Assembly (NCBI GenBank): GCA_938083505.1
Contig: CALKCF010000006.1
Span: 1 to 38,818 of the forward strand
Source of the DNA: an uncultured archaeon
GTDB taxonomy: Archaea > Thermoproteota > Nitrososphaeria_A > Caldarchaeales > Wolframiiraptoraceae
Reading direction: 5' to 3'
DNA: 38,818 bases
Of the stretch, positions 35,259 through 38,818 are shown piece by piece (position 1 is the first letter of the stretch; every line of letters starts with the position of its first letter). The notes beneath the pieces were generated by a model. That model did no database searches and had not been told where the DNA came from. It saw only the letters and a list, made by a program, of their open reading frames with translations. The translations under genes and the position numbers were made by a program.

Positions 35259-35403
35259 TTGCCGGCATCTCCTCCATTATGAAATCTCTAACGGCCGTTC
35301 TTATTGCCTCGGCCCTGTTTGGGTAAAGCTTTCGTCTTACGAGCTCGTCTATTACTTCAAGGTAAACCTCTGGAAGGTGAACAGTTACAACCTTCACCAT
35401 CAT
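35251..35403 (-). CDS. Small ribbon-helix-helix DNA-binding protein upstream of ftsZ
   Basis: This 50-residue protein reads MMVKVVTVHLPEVYLEVIDE, then LVRRKLYPNRAEAIRTAVRD, and ends PASE. A short strand (KVVTVHLP) followed by two helices with YPNRAEAIRTAVRDF is the classic RHH/CopG pattern; such proteins bind DNA as dimers through the paired strands. AGAGGTGG lies directly before the ATGATG start. The stop overlaps the ftsZ GTG by eight bases, so the protein is made together with FtsZ. The arrangement resembles haloarchaeal cdrS-ftsZ2, where a short RHH protein regulates division genes. Whether it controls this promoter is inference. Confidence 0.88.
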   Translation of the reverse strand: MMVKVVTVHLPEVYLEVIDELVRRKLYPNRAEAIRTAVRDFIMEEMPASE

Positions 35404-35442
35404 CCACCTCTTTTACTTGGAGCAAGCTAAAAGTGAAGGTAT

Positions 35443-35501
35443 CAGAAATCTATTGTTAATACGTCGGTATATTTGCACGAGCTACGCATGAGCGATTTCT
35501 G
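35443..35501. repeat. Inverted 8-bp repeat upstream of the RHH-ftsZ operon
   Basis: CAGAAATC (35443-35450) and GATTTCTG (35494-35501) are exact reverse complements, 43 bases apart, 40-100 bases upstream of the RHH start. The spacing is about nine or ten helical turns from arm to arm. It is a candidate for a DNA-binding protein acting at this promoter, possibly the RHH protein itself, but an 8-base repeat can arise by chance. Confidence 0.3.
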
Positions 35502-35587
35502 CTAAATAAAATATCATAAATTGACAATTTCCATCGGAAAAATGTGTCAAACTTTTCAAAAATAAAGATTTTTTAGTCCAAAAATAT

Positions 35588-35992
35588 ATGGAAGTTGGGA
35601 TGCGACAAAGGCAAGAATTGACTGAAAAACTGCTTAAGATTATGAATGACTTGAAGTCTGAAAGCGAGTTAGGTGCAGTCATATTGGTCGAAGGAAAGCA
35701 TGATGAGGAATGTCTTAAACGACTGGGCATAAAGGGTACGATACTCAGGTATACTTCTATAAGAACCTTGCTAAATTGGGCTGAAAATAACAGCGCGACT
35801 AGATTAATAGTGTTAACAGATTTAGATATCGAGGGGAAAAGTATCGCTAGAAAGATTGTCGCAAATTTATCAGGACGTATGAAAGAAATCGACATTTCAT
35901 ATATGAGAAAGTTGTCAATATTGAGAAAGATAGGTATAAGTGAAATAAAAGATATAATCAACCTTATACCAGAAAGTGGACCGGTCTATTAA
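35588..35992 (+). CDS. Small TOPRIM-domain protein (UPF0292-like)
   Basis: The 134-residue protein is almost only a TOPRIM domain: the conserved Glu is E35 in ILVEGKHDE, and the DxD pair is D78/D80 in LTDLDIEGKS. This is the metal-binding set found in topoisomerases, primases and OLD nucleases. Short archaeal proteins of this type are collected as UPF0292, with no known role. An N-terminal helix precedes the domain. Starts at 35588 or 35600 are both possible. Its end overlaps the convergent aminotransferase stop by four bases. Confidence 0.8.
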   Translation: MEVGMRQRQELTEKLLKIMNDLKSESELGAVILVEGKHDEECLKRLGIKGTILRYTSIRTLLNWAENNSATRLIVLTDLDIEGKSIARKIVANLSGRMKEIDISYMRKLSILRKIGISEIKDIINLIPESGPVY

Positions 35993-37290
35993 ACTGATGC
36001 TTGTCCTAAAAACTCCTCCGTAACAGAAAGCAAGCATTCTATATCTTCTTCGGAGTGGGCTGCTGAGGGGGCAAACACTTGCTTGCTGGGTTTCATGCAA
36101 AGAATGTTGTTGTTAAGTAGAAAGTAAAAGTAATCTTTTGCGAGTTTGGTATCACCTATTGCGCTTATGACGTCTTTTGGTTTCTCTTTTGTGAAATGTA
36201 CTGCAAATAGGGACCCCACGCCGGTAACATGAGCAACCACTTTATTTCTGCTGAATATATCTTCTAGTCCTTTCCTAGCTTTCTCACCAAGTGCGTTTAT
36301 CTTTAGATACACTTCGCCTTTTATCAACTCGCTCAACAACGTGTAACCTGCCCTAGCTGTAAGCGGGTTCCCAGCATAGGTTCCGCCGTGGAACGACATC
36401 TCATAATGCTTCCTTTTAGTCTGATCTAATAGCTCCATGACGTCCTCTCTGCCACCAAAACCTCCAGCAGGAAATATGCCTCCACCGAGAATCTTCCCAA
36501 AGACTGTAATGTCTGGTAATACGCCGTAGTACTCCTGTGCACCACCCTTAGCCAACCTAAAGCCCGTTACCACTTCGTCGAATATTAAGAGGGCATTAAC
36601 TTCATCACAAAGTTCTCTGAGACCTTTCAAGAACTCTCTATCAGCAGGTATCATACCGTTAGAGCCCATAACGGGTTCTAGGATTATGCATGCAAGCTTT
36701 TCACCTTTTATCCTCTGCCTCACACCTTCGAGGTCGTTGAATGGCAAGAGTATTGTATCGTTCATAACACAATCTGTCAAACCTAATGACGGTGGTTTAT
36801 TTAACGGAGGATTAACAGCTTTGTGTAACGCATCATAACCACCATGCCAATGCCCCTCAAACTTTGCTATCTTGTTTTTCTTTGTGTATGCCCTAGCAAG
36901 TCTGATGCCATACATGTTAGCTTCAGTACCACTGTTTGTAGCTCTGAATAACTTTACGCTCGGAACCATCCTTGTTACAATTTCTGCCAACCTTATTTCC
37001 CACTCATGACAAAAACCGAGATGAGCGCCCAGTTCAAGCTGCTCTTTTGCGGCCCTGATGACCGGTTCATATGCGTGTCCCATTATGATCGCAGTGTGCC
37101 CCATCCAGAAGTCTAAATATTCATTCTCGTCAACATCCCATATCCTACTACCCTTAGCCTTGAAGACATAGATCGGATATGGTTCCCAGTACTTTATAGC
37201 ATAAGTAACGCCTCCAGGTAGGAACTTTTTCGCTTCCTCATAGAGGGTCCATGAGTTTTGCGTTCTGAGCTTGTAAAGCTCCTGAATCAC
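35989..37290 (-). CDS. Class III aminotransferase, glutamate-1-semialdehyde aminomutase-like
   Basis: The 433-residue PLP protein has the GSA-aminomutase hallmarks: FLPGGVTYAIKYW near the start, NSGTEANMYGIRLARAYT, KFEGHWHGGYD, EPVMGSNGMIPADREFL, FDEVVTGFR, and the Schiff-base Lys K266 in FGKILGGG. A true HemL makes 5-aminolevulinate for heme and cobalamin. The first 70 residues (WEPYPIYVFKAKGSRIWDVD) depart from the usual GVNSPVRAF pattern. It may therefore be one of the GSAM-like paralogues with another substrate. No other tetrapyrrole gene is nearby to settle the question. Confidence 0.82.
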   Translation of the reverse strand: MIQELYKLRTQNSWTLYEEAKKFLPGGVTYAIKYWEPYPIYVFKAKGSRIWDVDENEYLDFWMGHTAIIMGHAYEPVIRAAKEQLELGAHLGFCHEWEIRLAEIVTRMVPSVKLFRATNSGTEANMYGIRLARAYTKKNKIAKFEGHWHGGYDALHKAVNPPLNKPPSLGLTDCVMNDTILLPFNDLEGVRQRIKGEKLACIILEPVMGSNGMIPADREFLKGLRELCDEVNALLIFDEVVTGFRLAKGGAQEYYGVLPDITVFGKILGGGIFPAGGFGGREDVMELLDQTKRKHYEMSFHGGTYAGNPLTARAGYTLLSELIKGEVYLKINALGEKARKGLEDIFSRNKVVAHVTGVGSLFAVHFTKEKPKDVISAIGDTKLAKDYFYFLLNNNILCMKPSKQVFAPSAAHSEEDIECLLSVTEEFLGQASV

Positions 37291-37308
37291 ATCAAAAACA
37301 CTTCCAAC

Positions 37309-38253
37309 CTATTCTGAAGACCTAAGGGCTAAAAGTTTAACCTTTGTCCTAATCAAACTCATACCTCTGACTAGGCTTACTTCTACCTCAGCTCCAACTT
37401 TTTTCGACTCGATAGTCTTCTTTAGCATCTCGATAGAGTTTACGTTTTCACCATCTATCGCAACTATTATATCACCTTCCTTTATGCCGGCTAAATGAGC
37501 TGGACTATTCGGTGCGACCCTGTAGACTAAAACACCCTCCTCGACTGGAAAGTTATAGTATGCTGATATCGCGGGGTTAAGGGACACTCCTATTATACCA
37601 AGCCACGGTCTTCTAACGTAGCCTATTACCATAATTTCTTCTGCAACCCTCTTTGCAGTGTTTATCGGTATTGCAAAACCTATACCTTGGGCAAATGGTA
37701 TTATTGCCGTTGTAATTGCTATAACTTCACCTGCTAAGTTTATTAGAGGTCCGCCACTATTACCTGGATTTATAGCAGCATCAGTTTGGACGAGCCCCTC
37801 CATCAGGCCGAAGCGCGTCCGTATATTTCTATTTAGTGCACTGATTACACCTAATGTTACTGTAGGACCACCTGTCAAACCAAATGGATTCCCTATGGCT
37901 ATCACAAATTGTCCAACTTTAAGCTTTGAAGAATCGCCTAACTTAGCTGCTTGTAATCCTCTTTTATCAACCTTTATGACGGCGATGTCTGTCGCGATGT
38001 CTTTGCCGATAACTTCACCGCTCAGAACCTCCCCGTTATATAACGTAACGTTTATTCTTTGAGCTGCTTCGACTACGTGAGCATTAGTTATAATATACCC
38101 ATTTTGATCAAACACTATTCCTGAGCCTACACCGCTTACTGGTTCGATTTCAAAAGGAGAGAGTTGAAGAAGGTGTATTGTGCTAACGTTTACTACGGAG
38201 ACCACAACTTTTTCTATGGCGGAGGTTATTGTATCTTCATCTATTAAGACCAT
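37309..38253 (-). CDS. HtrA/DegP-like serine protease, probably cytosolic
   Basis: The 314-residue protein has a trypsin-like S1C domain with the triad H59 (TNAHVV), D89 (ATDIAV) and S166 (GNSGGP), then a single PDZ domain (about 215-305, WLGIIGVSLNP through VGAEVEVSLVRG). I chose the ATG at 38253 because a TATA box at 38280-38290 on the minus strand would start transcription near 38260. An upstream in-frame start at 38328 would lie beyond the promoter. With this start there is no signal peptide or membrane anchor, so the protease should act on damaged proteins in the cytosol. Confidence 0.9.
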   Translation of the reverse strand: MVLIDEDTITSAIEKVVVSVVNVSTIHLLQLSPFEIEPVSGVGSGIVFDQNGYIITNAHVVEAAQRINVTLYNGEVLSGEVIGKDIATDIAVIKVDKRGLQAAKLGDSSKLKVGQFVIAIGNPFGLTGGPTVTLGVISALNRNIRTRFGLMEGLVQTDAAINPGNSGGPLINLAGEVIAITTAIIPFAQGIGFAIPINTAKRVAEEIMVIGYVRRPWLGIIGVSLNPAISAYYNFPVEEGVLVYRVAPNSPAHLAGIKEGDIIVAIDGENVNSIEMLKKTIESKKVGAEVEVSLVRGMSLIRTKVKLLALRSSE

Positions 38254-38279
38254 AATCCATATTTTTGTAGAATAGTATA

Positions 38280-38290
38280 CCTTTATATTG
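38280..38290. promoter_or_regulatory. Shared TATA-like element between the HtrA-like gene and the ABC ATPase
   Basis: CCTTTATATTG on the plus strand reads CAATATAAAGG on the minus strand, so one short AT element could serve both directions. It lies about 27 bases from the protease ATG and about 30 from the ABC transporter ATG, close to the usual TATA-to-start distance each way. Confidence 0.45.
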
Positions 38291-38318
38291 TTATCGCTGA
38301 TGGTCCTTGGTATAGAAC

Positions 38319-38818
38319 ATGATTGCAAATAATTCTGCCATCAGGTTTGAGAATGTCTGGAAGATTTACCGTATGGGTAATGTCGAGTTTCCAGCGTTGC
38401 GAGGCATAACGTTGTCTATTGAAAAGGGCGAGTTCGTCTCGGTTGTCGGACCAAGCGGTAGCGGAAAATCTACTTTGCTTCATATAGCTGGTGCGTTAGA
38501 TAGGCCGACAAAAGGTAAGGTATTCATAGACGGTGTAGACGTTTCTACATTAAACGATACTGAGCTAAGTGAGCTAAGAAACAGAACGATTGGGTTTGTA
38601 TTCCAAGCATACAACTTGATTCCCAGATTGACCGCTAAACAAAACGTAGAACTTCCATTGATGCTAAGAGGTGTTCCTTCAAATGAAAGAGAGATGTTAG
38701 CGATTAGAGCACTCGATTTGGTTGGGCTAGCATCAAAACTTAACAATAAGCCCACAGAGCTGAGCGGTGGCGAACAGCAACGTGTAGCAATAGCCAGAGC
38801 TATAGTGACTGACCCGAA
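38319..38818 (+). CDS. ABC transporter ATP-binding protein, LolD/MacB type (partial, 3' end cut)
   Basis: The first 166 codons show a complete Walker A (VVGPSGSGKSTLLH, near residues 43-56), a Q-loop FVFQAYNLIPRLT, and the LSGGEQQRVAIARAIV signature close to the right edge. The Walker B region is cut off just after VTDP. The pattern IEKGEFVSVVGPSGSGKST with the PRLTAKQNVELP stretch places it in the MacB/LolD group, which usually exports lipids, peptides or drugs with a FtsX-like permease. The permease would be expected beyond the window. Confidence 0.93.
   Translation, partial: MIANNSAIRFENVWKIYRMGNVEFPALRGITLSIEKGEFVSVVGPSGSGKSTLLHIAGALDRPTKGKVFIDGVDVSTLNDTELSELRNRTIGFVFQAYNLIPRLTAKQNVELPLMLRGVPSNEREMLAIRALDLVGLASKLNNKPTELSGGEQQRVAIARAIVTDP

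Noticed and set aside
38254-38328. N-terminal extension of the HtrA-like protease, with a possible signal sequence
   Set aside because: It would run through the TATA box, overlap the divergent ABC gene start, and is not hydrophobic like a signal peptide.
1-38818. CRISPR array, insertion sequence, prophage or integrated plasmid
   Set aside because: I found no regularly spaced repeats, transposase, integrase or phage gene, and the gene content is housekeeping throughout.

Overview
The window reads as a stretch of chromosome from a thermophile-like archaeon of the TACK group, probably a deep Thaumarchaeota/Aigarchaeota-type lineage. The archaeal markers are HerA-NurA, aIF2-beta, an archaeal ThrRS with a DTD-like editing domain, an archaeal-type LeuRS, the PH1511/PH1510-like stomatin-NfeD pair, TATA/BRE promoters with very short leaders, and a tRNA-Arg with a 14-nt intron at a non-canonical place. 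FtsZ is present. The lineage is an inference; no rRNA is in the window. Genes are densely packed, and the base composition looks moderate (about 40-45% GC by eye).

Layout. 1-173: the end of an unidentified gene. 270-3656: herA, nurA and an HhH-GPD glycosylase-like gene in one run, with a DUF434 gene converging on it. 4335-7238: leuS. 7403-7491: intron-containing tRNA-Arg(GCG), then mntP. 8113-10241: a small membrane protein, sufU, and divergent sufS. 10247-12905: stomatin, NfeD protease and aIF2-beta, all leftward. 13014-18817: ahcY, a small conserved-looking protein, a crotonase/3-hydroxyacyl-CoA dehydrogenase pair, divergent citrate synthase and an unknown protein. 19074-20305: a badly decayed aldehyde ferredoxin oxidoreductase, followed by moaD and two overlapping moeA genes (one fused to a periplasmic-binding-like domain). 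23991-30235: a tight leftward histidine operon hisG-hisC-HAD-hisB-hisH-hisA-hisF-hisI behind a long, potentially structured leader. 30451-34077: divergent thrS and metG. 34107-35403: ftsZ preceded by a 50-residue ribbon-helix-helix gene. 35588-38818: TOPRIM protein, GSA-aminomutase-like enzyme, HtrA-like protease and the start of an ABC transporter ATPase.

How the parts work together. The his operon carries eight genes but not hisD or hisE. It has a 393-residue HAD phosphatase exactly where a histidinol-phosphate phosphatase is needed, which makes this the best candidate for a newly assignable enzyme. The RHH-ftsZ pair recalls the haloarchaeal CdrS-FtsZ2 unit and suggests division control by a tiny DNA-binding protein. 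The molybdenum/tungsten cofactor genes outlast a pseudogenised enzyme of the type they would serve. The glycosylase-like gene after nurA lacks the catalytic aspartate of its family.

The most puzzling gene is metG: its ATP-binding HIGH-like motif lies upstream of the first ATG in frame, and no ATG, GTG or TTG starts that frame. This suggests a one-base frameshift, recoding or a rare start codon. I found no CRISPR array, insertion sequence or prophage.
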